From the NCBI GenBank assembly GCA_019722365.1, contig JADFUC010001889.1:1736001-1800000 (forward strand): a stretch of 64,000 nucleotides of DNA, in the 5' to 3' direction. This document shows, piece after piece, positions 35,601 through 48,015 of this stretch (its first letter is position 1; every line of letters starts with the position of its first letter). The notes under the pieces were generated by a model that saw only the letters and a list, made by a program, of their open reading frames with translations, ran no database searches and had not been told where the DNA came from. The position numbers were made by a program, and so were the translations under genes. This DNA is from Lithospermum erythrorhizon. Its lineage: Eukaryota; Streptophyta; Magnoliopsida; Boraginales; Boraginaceae.

Positions 35601-38318
35601 ACTCTATCATCTCAAAATAATTGATTGTTGAAAAGAAAAATAATTTATTATGAATCTAAAAAAAGATTCTATTTTGTCTTTCATTTCATTAACTGAGGTA
35701 CTTCATTAAGTTTAGTTAAGTTAGTTGAGAATTGAAATTTTAATAAGACCAAAAGTGTAAAGATTAAAAAATATTACTTCCTCTATATATGCATGAAAAT
35801 TGTCTAGTGACTTCTTTAAAAAAGTTTAAGAGGGTTGATACTAGTTAAATTAGACATATTCCTAAAAATATTTGTAAAACTTAATCAAATGATACAAGTT
35901 ATTCAAAATTGAAAAAAAGAATGAATTAAGTCAATTTGGATGATGAATGGGAGTAGTATTCTTTTTTTTTCTAAAGAGAGTATTTTAAGGCAAACCAATT
36001 ATGTTCTAAACAAATACAAAAATACTCCCTCCCTTGTAGATTGTTTATTTTCATTTTTCATAATTTATTTCTTTTATCAGAGTAAGAGAGTAATATTTTA
36101 AGAATAATGAGGGAATGTAATCTAAATCTAATAATCAGAAAAATAATTTAGCGAGACAGCGGTAAACCGAAAGCCATTGCACGGGTCAATAACGCTGGCC
36201 ACAAACCGCCATAAGTTCTTAAAATTGTAAACTCATCTCTTTGATATTGTTAATATTTTGGGATTTTATATTATTTAGCCCCCTCGAGTTTTTCAAATTT
36301 CAAACATATATTTATAACATAACTAATTTATTTTTTAATTATTTTATATTTGAATTACATCGAAACCGGAGCGCAGTATTGTTGAGTGGTTCATTTGAAT
36401 CATAAAAAAATAAATAGTTTAATTGGTAAATAAACTTATGTATAACATCGATGTCATTATTAACTCATTAATAGATATAAGATCTCTTTTGATATTCATT
36501 ACAATAACTCATGAACCTTAGGCAACTCCAAATTCGTTTTTGATAGTTCATTATGACGGAATCAACAATTTATTAAAATCTTGAAAGACCAAATTTAAAT
36601 CAACTTATCATCTTATAATAATAATTTTGTTGTAAATATTTTATTGATAATATAAAAAATGTCTAAAAAAATATAATGTATATTTTAAACTACCACCTCA
36701 AATAAGTTAGATCCGCCATTGAGTCTACCCTCTAAATTGTCTTATAGTTTCAACGATGAAGCCATCATCGTGGCGGCCCCCGAAGCCCTTACCCTGATAC
36801 TTCAAAGGGATAAATCACGAGATGTCTCCGGTCGGAAGGATTTAGGCTACTCTTTAAACCGCTCGACTGATACGAGATCTTGCGGCTTTGCGTGACTCGA
36901 ACCCACGCGCGTGAAGAGGCTGAGATCTTTGATCTTGAGCAATTTCCAATTTCTTTGCTCCGATTGAGTTATGCTCAGGGGCAAATTGTCTTCTAGTTCG
37001 TCTACATGGGAGGAAGATGATAGAATAATATTATAAGCTTTCAAATGTTAAAAATGATTTGTTTATCAAGGTTTAGGAGTGATGGTATGCTTACATTGTG
37101 GTTATTATAAGCTTGATCATTGGATCATTACTTTTTGAGTCTACGGTTGATATTGAATGAGGACAAAATAGGGAAGATGGCCTTTTAGTTTTAAAAAAGC
37201 TCCATGAAAATTGTATGCAATTAAATGCATGCAGATTTCATACCTTTTTTGTGCTCTTTTTCCTTTTTTTGTTATTTGTTTGATTTTAGATCCTATTATA
37301 TTCAAAATTATGTCTAGTGAATAATGAAATACCATTATTTTGTTTCCATTTGCATGCTATGTTAGAATGAATACAATGCCTAATATTTTATAATTCCATT
37401 ATCTAATATAATTCGGTGTGATTAATTAGTAAAGAAATACCTTAATATGTCTTATTTTATAATTGATTTTGATATTTGTTATTTCTTTAAAAATAGTTAT
37501 TGTGATATTTTATGTATTTACTTTCTGAAATATCATATGTGTTTGTGTTAGTGCAATAGTATCTATGATGAATAATGAAATACCATTGTTTTGTTTCCAT
37601 AAATATGTTATATTGTAATCATTAGAAGAAGTAGGGATATGGGAGCAGTTGCCCCCTAATATTTTGAAAAATTTAATTTTATTAAGTACTTTTCCAAAAA
37701 TTATAATTATTCTTTTAAAATTTATATTGTTCGCCTCCCTAAATTTTTATACCTGAATTAAATAATCCATCCCCTTATATAAAAATTATAATTCCTCCAT
37801 TAATTGTAATAAATACAATATTTAATATTTTATAATCTCATTAACTAATGTAATATGATATAATTAATCAGTATGTAATGTAATATGCTATATTTAAACT
37901 GTATGTGTTTAATTATTCATAAGGGCTTTATGTATTCCACCGCTGAGTTCTGTGGCATGCATGACTGATCTAATAAGTCGGCTAAATGAAACACACAAGA
38001 AAATCAACCTTATAAACACCAATACAAGCAACATAAAAGGACATCTTTAATTTTTGGGACAACTTCATTTAAGCACATATTTACATATAAACACATATAT
38101 GATTCAACAAATTTAAGAGGCTCTCAAACATAGATTATTACATGTGGGGTTGTCGAAGATTTATTCGTTTTCTTGAACCGCTCTCTAAACCTTTGACAAT
38201 CATCCTCACCAAAGTCATCAACTTCTTTCCCAGAGGAGATAATATGATGAGCCAAGGCAGCTAAAGCTTCAGCTGCTTCAAGCTCACCCCCATGTCTCCC
38301 ACCACTTTTCTCAGGCAT
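32665..38318 (-). CDS. bZIP transcription factor, six exons, variant basic region
   Basis: Exons are 38318-38142, 34230-34093, 34015-33938, 33730-33665, 33555-33490 and 33417-32665. Every junction is GT-AG and phase 0, giving about 425 residues. Exon 1 carries the subfamily's ELEAAEALAALAHH segment. Exon 3 is the basic region (AEREERRIRRVLANRESARQ then TIRRRQ). Exons 4-6 form the zipper (YEELTKNAAVLAIENENL ... SLKSMNECLKDL). The long last exon is Pro/Ser/Cys-rich with YVLPFPWFFPLQ, also seen in relatives. In the basic region the position eight after the invariant Asn, normally Arg or Lys, is Ile. This departs from the N-x7-R/K rule and may alter DNA binding. The usual Arg/Lys-rich C-terminus is not evident, so the last exon may contain an unrecognised intron. 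Intron 1 is 3.9 kb and holds a SINE; further exons there cannot be excluded. Confidence 0.85.
34998..35026. repeat. TA microsatellite in bZIP intron 1
   Basis: About thirteen TA units within the first intron of the bZIP gene. Confidence 0.85.
36734..36998 (-). mobile_element. tRNA-derived SINE with 16-bp target duplication
   Basis: The minus-strand body runs 36982-36750. It begins GCCCCTGAGCATAACTC. It has an A-box-like TAACTCAATCGG (36971-36960) and a B box in GGGTTCGAGTCAC (about 36904-36892), the two halves of an internal pol III promoter. Flanking direct repeats AAATTGTCTTATAGTT (36734-36749) and AAATTGTCTTCTAGTT (36983-36998) differ at one base, as expected of target-primed insertion. 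The roughly 55-bp A-B spacing and the 233-bp length fit plant SINEs. It lies in intron 1 of the bZIP gene, same strand as the gene. Confidence 0.82.
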
Positions 38319-41117
38319 CTAAAACTATATATGTTCAATAACAAAATGATTTTGAAACTATATTTTTTTTATTAATTGATGTTTCTTAATGGTATGATGA
38401 ACAATTAAATTAGATTGGGAGAAATCTAAAGAGATGAATGCTGAAAGGCAGCAAAGTTTATACTAGTGTTAACATTTGTACGTACTATAATGGTTCAATG
38501 AAAAATGGATTTTAATTTGCTTGGTGGGAGTGTGACACTTGTTGAAGACTCTTGCTTACTAGACAAAATGTAAATATATTCGCCACGCGTTGTACTTCAG
38601 AAGGGCATTCACTATTTCAGGATGAACTAAAATTTTCTAGATCAATATATAAAGTATAAAAACTATTTTAAGTTTTTTCTAAATATATTCCTTTTAAGTT
38701 TTTTTTGATAGATGTATATTCCTTAAGTTATTCTTAATCATATGTCTCAAATTATGTTCGGAATTTTGAACATTTCAGATTATTCTTAAACTATTACACC
38801 ATTTTAAATAATTGTTTTTTAAACTATTTTAACATTTCGATTAAATTGCTCCTGAACTATTGTATATTTTAAATTTTCGTGTGAAGGTCTGAGTTTTTTC
38901 TAAGATACTTACAATTAGATGTTTATTATGTGCTTATTAAGATCTTGATCATTGAATTTGATCCAATGATCAAGATTGAATAGAGGTATTTTTAGATTAA
39001 TTTTTAGCATTTTTAGAATAGATCTTAAACCGTAATTATAATACATGATTCGTTCCCATATTTTAGCATTTTTACAATTTTGAATTTTCTTTCCTTTTTT
39101 AGTGCATTATTTTATTTTCCTTGTTTTTAGTTTATATTATGATTTATTTTAGATGATTCATAATTCAATTTGTAAAACTAATTTCATATTATTTTTCTTT
39201 AATTATTCATCATCATAGATTATTTTTTTCAATTTGTAAAACTAATTGTAGTGCTTAACTCTAATCATCAAATCTCCAATTTCAATAACTCTCTCGCTTC
39301 AGGTGAGTTTTATTCTTATATTGTGAGTGTGTTTATGTTTTGAATTAATATTATGTCTGTAATACCACGGTCTAATTTTCAATGGTATTATTTTTATACT
39401 AAGTAATACCACGCTTCACTTTCTTTTGGTATTTGTGGAAATTTTTTTTTTTGGTCATTTTCAAAAGAAAAAAAAGCTTCCCATTCGCATTGATTGTTCA
39501 CACGTCCCATAATTATAGCATGCACAATATATTTTTCGGATTTGTTGCCTAATTTTACTCCAATTCGGTTTTACCTTTTTGATTTATTGCTTTTATTTTT
39601 CTTTCATTTTTTTAGGTTATTGTTTTATGTTTAGATGATTAATAATTCAATTTTTAAAACATTCAATATAATTTTACTCTAATTATTCATCATCATGGAT
39701 CCCAAAAACTTGAATTCAAATATACATGGAGAAAGTTTTTCTTCAAATTCGAAAAAGTTATTAATGGTTCTATTGTTTATATACATAGAAATGCAATCCT
39801 AGAGCATACTAATTTGTGGTATTTCAGTTGTCAGAATGGATACTACGATATGAGTAACATGTGTATTACAAAATCTAATAAGTAATATATGGACATGCAA
39901 CATAATAAATACGAAGTATTACTTTAAATGAAATATTGTAACCAATATATGATTCAATTTCATGATATTCTTTATTAATAGCATGAATAAATGTGAAACA
40001 TGATGCTATAAGAAGAAGATAACATGCTAAGATATGTGTAAAAAAGAATAAATCAGAGGACACTTGTTGGACTGTAATATCAGAGGACACTTGTTGGTGG
40101 TATTTCTTTTGGCTTGATGGTATGACGGCGTGTGGATTACAGTTATGATAAACGTATAGAGGCGTACAACATATGCTTCATTCATAGTGAAAGAAGACAT
40201 ATATGGACATGCAACATAATAGAAATGCAATAGTAACATATTGACTAAGAATATGATTATGACTTCGCGATGTGGGTGTTGTATCATAATCGGAGATTAA
40301 ATTTCGAATAAAATGGATACCATACAAGGTTTATGTGTATATTCTTAGAATGAAATGGATACCTTGGCATTGTAAGCAGTGAATTATAGAAATCCATGAA
40401 TTTTAACAATCAACACGAAATAAAATTTTAACAATCGACACATTAGCAAAAAACATATTTCAAATTCCACCAAGCGATAATTGACAGCTATGGAATTAAA
40501 ACATAATATATAGATGAACTTGAGGCTTTTAATTGATAAACAACATGCTTTGTTAAATAGGCATTTTCAATTTAGATCAACCACAACCAAACAAGAATAA
40601 CTTGATACAAAATTGAATAACTAAAACAACCCGAATAAAACTATTGACTACTTACTATTATCATAACGATAGCATTGAAATCAAATTAATTTTTTAACTT
40701 TTGGGTATTGAGACCTTCAAAAACATGCAAACAAATACCACTGTAAACTAATTTTTTTTTATTAAACATGTGGTTTTGGTTGTCTTCTCCATTTTTTCTT
40801 CAATCTTTGCAAATCTCCTCTAATAATCCCAAATTTTGCTTTTGATATTTCTTACAAATTTAGTGAGTTTTGGTGGTTTGTTTTGTGGGTTTGGGAAGGA
40901 ATAAAGATTTTATTTTGGTGATGAATTGGGGAGGGGCAAAATAAGTGGAGTTTTAATCAGAGGATTATTAAAAGATTTTGGTAATGAATCAAATTGAGGA
41001 TGATGAGAAAAATTAGGTGAATTCAAATGGGTGAATTCAAATCCGGATCTTAACTTAGTAATTAGCGATAATTAGGTAATTCAAATTAGGTGAATTGAAT
41101 TAGGTGATATCGATCTA
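38319..41117. other. Intergenic upstream of the bZIP gene
   Basis: The bZIP promoter lies just right of 38318. No other gene is recognised. Short direct repeats occur: TCAGAGGACACTTGTTGG at 40052 and 40080 (28-bp period), and TATGGACATGCAACATAATA near 39887 and 40201. AT-rich otherwise. Confidence 0.5.
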
Positions 41118-41830
41118 ACGAGAAAGCGATAACAACACAAAATTGCCACTGGTTGCATGCCTGATGGCAGTATCCGGCCTGTTGCCGGAACCTCCTAATA
41201 ATTACCGGAAGAATTGATACGAGACTTGAAACTACATTCTACTATCTGTCGGTGATGTCTTTGTCACAACGAATCTACAGAAAAGCAATACCTACCGATT
41301 GGGTGTTTTGTCATAGACATAATCCCAATTCTGAAGCCTCATATAGACTCTCTTGAATCTCCATGGATTTTCTCTATTTTTGATCCTCGGGTGGTGTTCC
41401 ACGCGCCCCATGAAAGAACTCTTAACCTACGTATATATAGGCTACAAAGATCTTTGATCTAAAACTTAAGCGAATAGAAGCCCAGCAAAAAGACACCAGC
41501 AGCGCCGAGAAATTCATGGCAGCACCGGATCGGCCCTCGGTGGCCTGGAGAGCCGATTGATATCAATCATTTGAAGCTGATGGCTCTTTTCGTTGGCCCC
41601 TGTGGGGAACCCGATTTTCCCATTTTTGGCAAAATTTTCTTGAAACTGACAATCTCGCCCGAAGACAAATTTCGCGGCTTGTACTACTCCGTTAGTCTTG
41701 AATCTGCTTGTGACGCCTGAGTTAAATCGTCCTCGAACTCCCACTTGAAGTTGAACCCAACCCGGTATCTTAACTACAATCCAAGAACATCGTTGAATGC
41801 CCGTGACTTATGAAGGGCAACAATCTTTGT
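41118..41830. repeat. LTR-like direct repeat, left copy
   Basis: Shares a series of words in the same order with 46709-47330. These are AACGAGAAAG, GATTGGGTGTTTT, ATTCTGAAG, ACTCTCTTGAATCTC, TGATCCTC, GGTGGTG, CCGTATATAT-like and CGGATCGGCCCTC, then GAGCCGAT and GATTTTCC. A TATA-like GTATATATAGG lies near 41430. Extent and composition resemble an LTR, but the ends are blurred and no retrotransposon coding was recognised inside. Confidence 0.5.
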
Positions 41831-42904
41831 CTGTTGGAATTTTTACCACATTCAAATAATACCATATTCTTTTCTTTTTACTTCTGATCTTCTCAGTACC
41901 TTGGAGATCCTGAAACTTTGATTGGTTATTAATGAATCTCTTTCTTATTCTTTTTCATGTTGACAACTCCCACTTAATCCGCATTCATTAATCAATATTT
42001 CAATTAGCAAAATGCCAAGAGTTGGGAGACTGCTTTACACCAGCCTTTGAAATCGCCGGCTAACCCCGGATGATAAAAGCTGCAGCCAGCGCCTTGGTTG
42101 CATCTCGCTGACATCGGGAACTTCCGGAAGCCACGTACTTGACAACTTTACCCTGACAAAACCATTTCTAACGCGAGAAACTCCATGTTGTCACGGCGGC
42201 CATTTACCGCCAAGAAACTACCGTATGAATTTTCACCTATGGTTTGTACGCGATCTCCGTCGAAGTTCTTCTAGCCATCCCGTGATGATCCTGATACCGG
42301 TCACTTGAACCGCTTTTCGGCTACGGTCTCCATTGTGACCTTTGATAATCGCTAAATCCGTATGATTGCATTTAGCGGCGAGATGGATTACGAACAAGAT
42401 TAGTCCGTCGAGATGCAGACATGAATCTAGGGATGTTGTTGGTCGGTTTACCAGCGACCAGCCAGGCAGTCCGGTGGCGGACCCACTCCAGTGGCGGATC
42501 GGTTCCGGTTTCTAGTGGCCCGTGAGCGGGTTTGGACCGGACGGTGAGATCAGCGAAAACGCTAAGATCCATGAGAAACCCGATAGAGGGTTAGAGTATA
42601 TAAGCGAGTCTTAGGGTTCGGTTTCATTCATTATATACGCCTCACAACTTTCCATACATAATCTCGAAAATCGTTTTTTGTGGTTTCGTCTACCATGAAA
42701 TTAAATAAAACATGTGTCTCCCGAATCTTTGTGTTTTGTTGTGGTTTTTAATAAAGAATATTTGAGTTTTAATGTTTTTGTTTATGTGACGTGTCTACGG
42801 AAGCTTGTGATTATTTCATAGATTGTTTATATTAATTTGATTGGCAGATCTTAAGTATAATTATTATCTACAGGTAGTATATAAAGTTTGAACTATGAGA
42901 TTGA

Positions 42905-43215
42905 ATTAAAATCAACTGGGGTTCGAATATTTGATTGTGAATTAGGCATGTTATAATTTTTTGTTCTCAATTTTTTAATTAGGGGTCTTGAATTATGAAT
43001 TTTTGCAATTACAAGGTTTTGAATTAGGGGTATTTGAATTAGGGGTTTTTGAATTAGGATTTTTAATTAGGTTTGAATTGGGGTTTACAATTAGGGTTTT
43101 TAGATTAGGGTTTGAATTAGGGGTTTTGAATTAGGGTTTTAGTGGGAGTTTGTTTTTTGAATTAAGGATTTTTTTGAGATTAGATTTTTCTAATTAGGGA
43201 TTTTTTCATGTTCAT
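42905..43215. repeat. Low-complexity GAATTAGGGGTTTT-type array
   Basis: Repeated GAATTAGGGGTTTT, GAATTAGGATTTT and TTAGATTAGGGTTTGAATTAG phrases within the hAT element, upstream of its transposase remnant. Telomere-like words (TTAGGG) occur but spacing is irregular. Confidence 0.7.
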
Positions 43216-43314
43216 TTCATCAGTTGTTGTTAAATAATATTGTCTATTCAATTTAAGTTTTGACTACTGTATATTTATTTGTTATGTCTATCTGAATTCT
43301 TGATAACTTCTAGC

Positions 43315-45570
43315 ATGGATGAATATGATGATGATGTAAATAATGAGACTATTTATGGAATTGAGGTCGAGGGAGATCACAAAAGATTTGTGAATCGCCG
43401 AGAATATGATGGTTGACATTGCAGTCGAGTTGCGAGCTTTGGAGGAACAGCGTCTCGGTGTAGGGAGGCAAAAGAGCTAAGAAATCGTTGTTAGCGCGAG
43501 AGAAAGGAGTTAATTACCGTCGATGGCACTAAAAATATAAGTGCAAATAATTGTACTCTTTGTGTTGATCCAAAAAACATAAAGTATGAATGCCAAAAAC
43601 ATTGGAGGAATTCTTTGCAAAGGAAGTTGCATTTAAGGCGTTGACGGACCGTAGTCTAAGCTAGAATCTAGGTATTGGTGATCTTGGTGTTCTGATATGC
43701 AATGTGAAAGTAAAATCATGCTAAGGTTAGAGAACTTCTTTGCTTTCATGTGATTTTAAGTCGTAATTTCGGCCTAACATAATGGATGGTGTTATTTTGA
43801 TAAGTTCTTGAAAGAATTTATTCAGTACCCGAGGAGGATAACTAGACAAACGATTAGAACAGTTGTGAGACTTTAACATCATGATGAGAAGGATTAAGAT
43901 AGAAAACAATGTCTTTAGTTAATAAGTTAGTTTAACTCTTAATTTATGGTGATGCAGTGAACAAAGAATAGGTTATATAGTTGTAGCGCACATTTCATAG
44001 ACTAAATGGCCATAAAGGAGTTTTAGCCTTTTCTAATGTTCACTCCACCTCGTTACGGAGAGGTTAGCACTAAGAAATTATTGAGGGTAATGGGTGATTG
44101 GTAGAATTAGGGGATAAATGATTTGTATTTTCCGTTGACCGTTCTTACATGATAATTTGCATTTCAAGTTGGTGACTTCTACTTAATAGGAAGAAACTTA
44201 CCTCTTGATTGCCAAGCCCATTTCATATTGGGTATTATGTGCACACATTTTGTTAGGGATGATATGTTTTAGTCTGAAACTAAGATATAGAAAACTTTCA
44301 AAAATGGTGATAAGTTACAACTTCAGAGGGGTAGGATGCTAGTTTTGGACATGAAAACTAGACGGAATTCCACACAGTTGATGTTGTCCACTAAAATTCT
44401 TTTTACAAAGATGTCGGCTATGTGGCGAGAGTATTACATTTGTCCGCTCTTTGCTGTCTTGATTGGGAGATTGTGTATGATATATGCACATTTCTGGAAG
44501 TGTTTAATGATGTTACTAAAATCATTAGTGGTACATCTTATCCAACTGTGAATTTATTTTTGGCTGAGTTATGTAGAGGTAAGAAGGTGTTATTGGTTCA
44601 GCCAGTGGGGAGTCGGATAAACCTCATTTTGCAAACACATACAAATCAAATAAAGTGAAATATGACAAATGTGGGCTAGTAATGTTTGGTTTCAATTGGT
44701 GTTGTGCTTGATCAGAGGTATAATTATATCATTTTGCCTATTTTGATATCATTTTGATATTGTTGCCCGTTGTTGCCTATTCGATTACGAATTATGATAT
44801 TTAATGTTGCGTATTATTTGCCTATCATTTCTTGTTGCCTATTACAGAATGTATTTTATTATGAAATGTTGCACAGTTATTGCACATTACGAATTATTTG
44901 CCTATTTTGAAATGTTGCCTATTCTGGATTGTTGCCTATTCTGAAATGTTGCCTATTCAAATGTCAATGATAATGAACTTGCAAATGATGAATTGCTAAT
45001 AATTTGATGTTGTTTCCTTTCTATCTATTCTAAATTCTGATGCAGTTCATGTCATTGTTGCATTAGGTATAAGATGGTTTTTATAAAATCGATTTATCCT
45101 TTCTTGTATCCGAATGGTAATGAAGCTAAGAAACATGTGAAGGATTTGTCGAACAAGTTGTTGTCACTTGGTTAAGCTTTATGCCTGATCATGAAAACTA
45201 ATGATGCTCAGATCAATGCAAATGAAGAAGGAATTACTTGACAACACGGATTGGAAAGCAGAGTTTAAATGTTCCCAAAAGCGTGAGGGCATTAATAGGA
45301 CAAAAGTCGGATCTTGAGGGTTATCTTGATGAGGTCGATAAAGTGTCTTGGAGGATTAAATATGATGTCGCTACTTGGTGGATGCCTTATGAAGCAAATA
45401 TCTATTAACGCGAGCTAGCAAAATATTCTATCTATTTCGGTTACCTTGATTGCTTGATCAACGTTTGATGGAGCAAAATGATTATTGATGCGCTTGACTT
45501 CTATGAAAACAAGCGTCGAAATGCTTAACATGGAGGCGATTGGATCGAAGATGTATGGTCTTAAGAGGGT
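43315..45570 (+). pseudogene. hAT (RICESLEEPER-like) transposase remnant
   Basis: ATG at 43315 starts MDEYDDDVNNETIYGIEVEG. A BED-finger-like stretch (NCTLCVDPKN ... ECQKHW) is near 43530-43605. The clearest block at 44440-44590 reads CCLDWEIVYDICTFLEVFND then SGTSYPTVNLFLAELC, the conserved alpha-helical segment of plant Ac-like transposases. Near 45060-45170 is IKSIYPFLYPNGNEAKKHVK. The dimerisation region near 45315-45560 is garbled (GYLDEV ... YDVATWWMPY ... ISVT). Frames change repeatedly and the catalytic Asp motifs were not recovered, so it is inactive. Confidence 0.75.
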
Positions 45571-46163
45571 GCACTCGAAGTGTTCAGCAGAAGTATAGGA
45601 ATGTTAATTACTTAGTTAATTTACATTTTACTCATTTATGTTTTACCTTATCTAATTTTGATCGTGTATTGTAATTCGTAGCTCGAACAACCCTGAAGAC
45701 GACCTTTCTTGATACATTTTGGTCAAAAGCTAGCGGCGGCTTGAACATTCGAATCATTCCTAACAACCTAAGCCTGTGATGAGATTGATTTGAGGCTTTA
45801 TTGAAATGTAATATGTTGAGGCCATTTACGTACCGTTATTCGAGTTTGACTTGGCAGTAGTATTTTGAATTTTGCCAATGATGAAGTGCTTACAGAGGCA
45901 CAGATTATTATTTGTGCATTATTCAGTTACTTGAGCTTCTGGTGTATGGATACTTTGGTCGGTTTGGTACATTTTGAGTTAGTATTATCCGACAATGTTT
46001 ATCGGTTCGGTCCGGGTATCCGACCGGTAATATCCGGTCCAGCCCCTGATCCAATTTTTTACCCGAAATCATTAACGGCTAGGTCCGGATATATCCGATA
46101 TCAAAATCGGATGGATATCAATGCCGTTAGTATCCGGACCGAACCGGACCGATAACACCACTA

Positions 46164-46708
46164 AACAAATCTAATCCTTCAATCTTCCATGTAGAACCGT
46201 TTGATACACCTCAAAACAAACATCGCCCCGTGTCCTGAATGTCTAGGGGTGCTAAATGTCATTATTACTTCCTGCAGAGACTTCGGTGATAACCTTTGAT
46301 ATGCCAGTCGCGCCCTCCAGATCACAAATCTCGAGGGACTTTCATGCCCAGGCAGACCTTTCCAAAGAAATGCTAAAACGACATGATGCTCGAGAATCAA
46401 ATCAAGAGACAATCAGTAACTTCCCACCAAAATATTAGTCCTTGATCAAACCGCGTCTTGTATCAATATTATTCTTTCAACCTAGTCATATAATACTGAA
46501 TAGCTTCTACGATTCATGACCTAGATACGTACCAATTTTAGGAATCTACTGTAATTATTAGCTTGATCCCGTAATTGATATAATTCGAATGCATGCACGA
46601 GATACCTTGGCATTCCGAATCTTAACACAATTATGATAATTGTAGTACCACCAATATACCAATTACTAAAGATCCATGAGTTGATATCAACTAATTCGAA
46701 CATGACAA
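46164..46708. other. Spacer between hAT element and right LTR-like copy
   Basis: No gene is recognised. Likely part of whatever sequence was interrupted by the hAT element; its left counterpart would be 41831-42427. Confidence 0.4.
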
Positions 46709-47330
46709 TAACGAGAAAGAATAAATTCTTGGAGAATTAAACTGACACAAGAATAATACAGTTTACTTGTGACGAGGCTAATCCCAGCAACGAGATCCAC
46801 TAATAATCACCGAAATAATTGTTCTGAGACTTGAGAGCATATTCTAGCATCCCAGCAATTGATATCTTTAATATACTCAATCTACATAAAGCAGTACTTC
46901 TCGATTGGGTGTTTTCTCGTAGGCATGAAAACCTCGATTCTGAAGTCTCTTATATGAACTCTCTTGAATCTCTCACTGAGTTACATTGTGATCCTCACAT
47001 TTGAGGTGGTGCTTAAATACCTATGAAAGACTCGCCCAACACACCGTATATATGAAATTTCTGAATCACAAGTCTAAAACTGGCTTGAATAGGAAAACCC
47101 CAGGCAAAAGGCCTCGGAACCGCCTAAGAATTCGCCTCGGCGCCTCGGATCGGCCCTCCGGCCGGCCCGTCCGAGGAGCCGATCGAGGCCGATTTCTATC
47201 TAGTAATTTTGAAGCCTGATAAATGCCACCGTAGAGTCGATTGGAGAATCGATTTTCCTATTTTTTGGCTTGTTGTCTTCCAGCACAGCGGTTTATTATC
47301 ACGATCAACTCATATATGTGTGCGTTTCCT
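46709..47330. repeat. LTR-like direct repeat, right copy
   Basis: Same-orientation relative of 41118-41830, sharing GATTGGGTGTTTT, GATTCTGAAG, ACTCTCTTGAATCTC, GATCCTCAC, CGGATCGGCCCTC and GAGCCGAT in order. The copies differ widely, so the duplication is old. Confidence 0.5.
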
Positions 47331-47544
47331 TAAGTGAAAAATCTGAGGATGCACATATCGCGTTTATTATAAGTATCAATAAATACAAACTTTCATGGTT
47401 CGATTAAATCATAGTATTATGATTAAGTCATATGTAGCATTCCTTACATGATGAGAATCGAATCCCAATCTTGTTATAAGTCTATGTGAACATTTAATTT
47501 TTCTTTTACCTCTTTAACGAGGTAATTGCTGAAATGGTTTCAGA

Positions 47545-48015
47545 TAGTGGGGCGATGTTGCACTTTGGTCCCAGATAGTTAAAGTGTTTCATTTTGGCTC
47601 ACAGATATTGTAAAAATATGGTGAAGTTTAGTCCCACTGGGCAAGGCCCAGAAGTTGTTATCTTTTGAAGGCCAAACGAGATTAAAATTCATTTTTTTGG
47701 GCAAAATTAGATTTTTACATAGTTATTACCACTCTCACTAATTTTTTGGTGCCAAAATCAGCCATTCTTCTATTGACCATATTTTTTCCTCCAAAATCAT
47801 CAATTTTTGTGGGCATGATCAATAGAAGAATGACCCATTGAAGCCAAAAATTGAATGATGGTAACAAACTCTAATTTTGCCCCAAAACTTTTTAATCCTG
47901 GTTTGACACGTCCCAAAGATAACAACTCCTCATCGAAGAACTAAAATTGCATCGTTTTTACCCGTGTTGAGCCGAAAATGTAACGCTTCAATATTGAGGC
48001 CGAGGTCGCAATCTG
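47545..48015. mobile_element. Foldback MITE, about 470 bp
   Basis: The left half reads GAAGTTGTTATCTTTTGAAG, GATTAAAA, TTTTGGGCAAAATTAGA, TTTTTGGTGCCAAAATCAG and CATTCTTCTATTGACC. The reverse complement of the right half gives the same series in the same order (GGAGTTGTTATCTTTGGGAC, GATTAAAA, TTTTGGGGCAAAATTAGA, TTTTTGGCTTCAATGGGTC, CATTCTTCTATTGATC). The centre of symmetry is near 47785. There is no coding, so it is a large inverted-repeat non-autonomous element. Outer ends are estimates. Confidence 0.75.

Larger units (their letters stand above)
42428..46163 (+). mobile_element. Decayed hAT (Ac-type) transposon, 3.7 kb
   Basis: The termini TAGGGATGTTGTTGGTCGG (left) and TAGTGGTGTTATCGGTCCGG (reverse complement of the right end) match at 16 of the first 22 positions. 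They lead into CCGGT-rich subterminal repeats at 42470-42545 and 45990-46160, typical of hAT elements. The flanking 8-mers CATGAATC and AACAAATC agree at five positions, a decayed target duplication. The interior carries a plus-strand transposase remnant. Confidence 0.72.

Noticed and set aside
36890..36975. Possible tRNA gene
   Set aside because: A and B boxes are present but no acceptor stem, anticodon arm or CCA-proximal pairing; the target duplications show a SINE.
36847..37044. 65-codon minus-strand ORF
   Set aside because: It overlaps the SINE body; the open frame is incidental.
42990..43210. Interstitial telomeric repeat
   Set aside because: TTAGGG words occur but not in regular 7-bp TTTAGGG order; better described as GAATTAGGGGTTTT low complexity.
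45865..46155. 96-codon plus-strand ORF
   Set aside because: Runs into the CCGGT subterminal repeats of the hAT element; not a gene.
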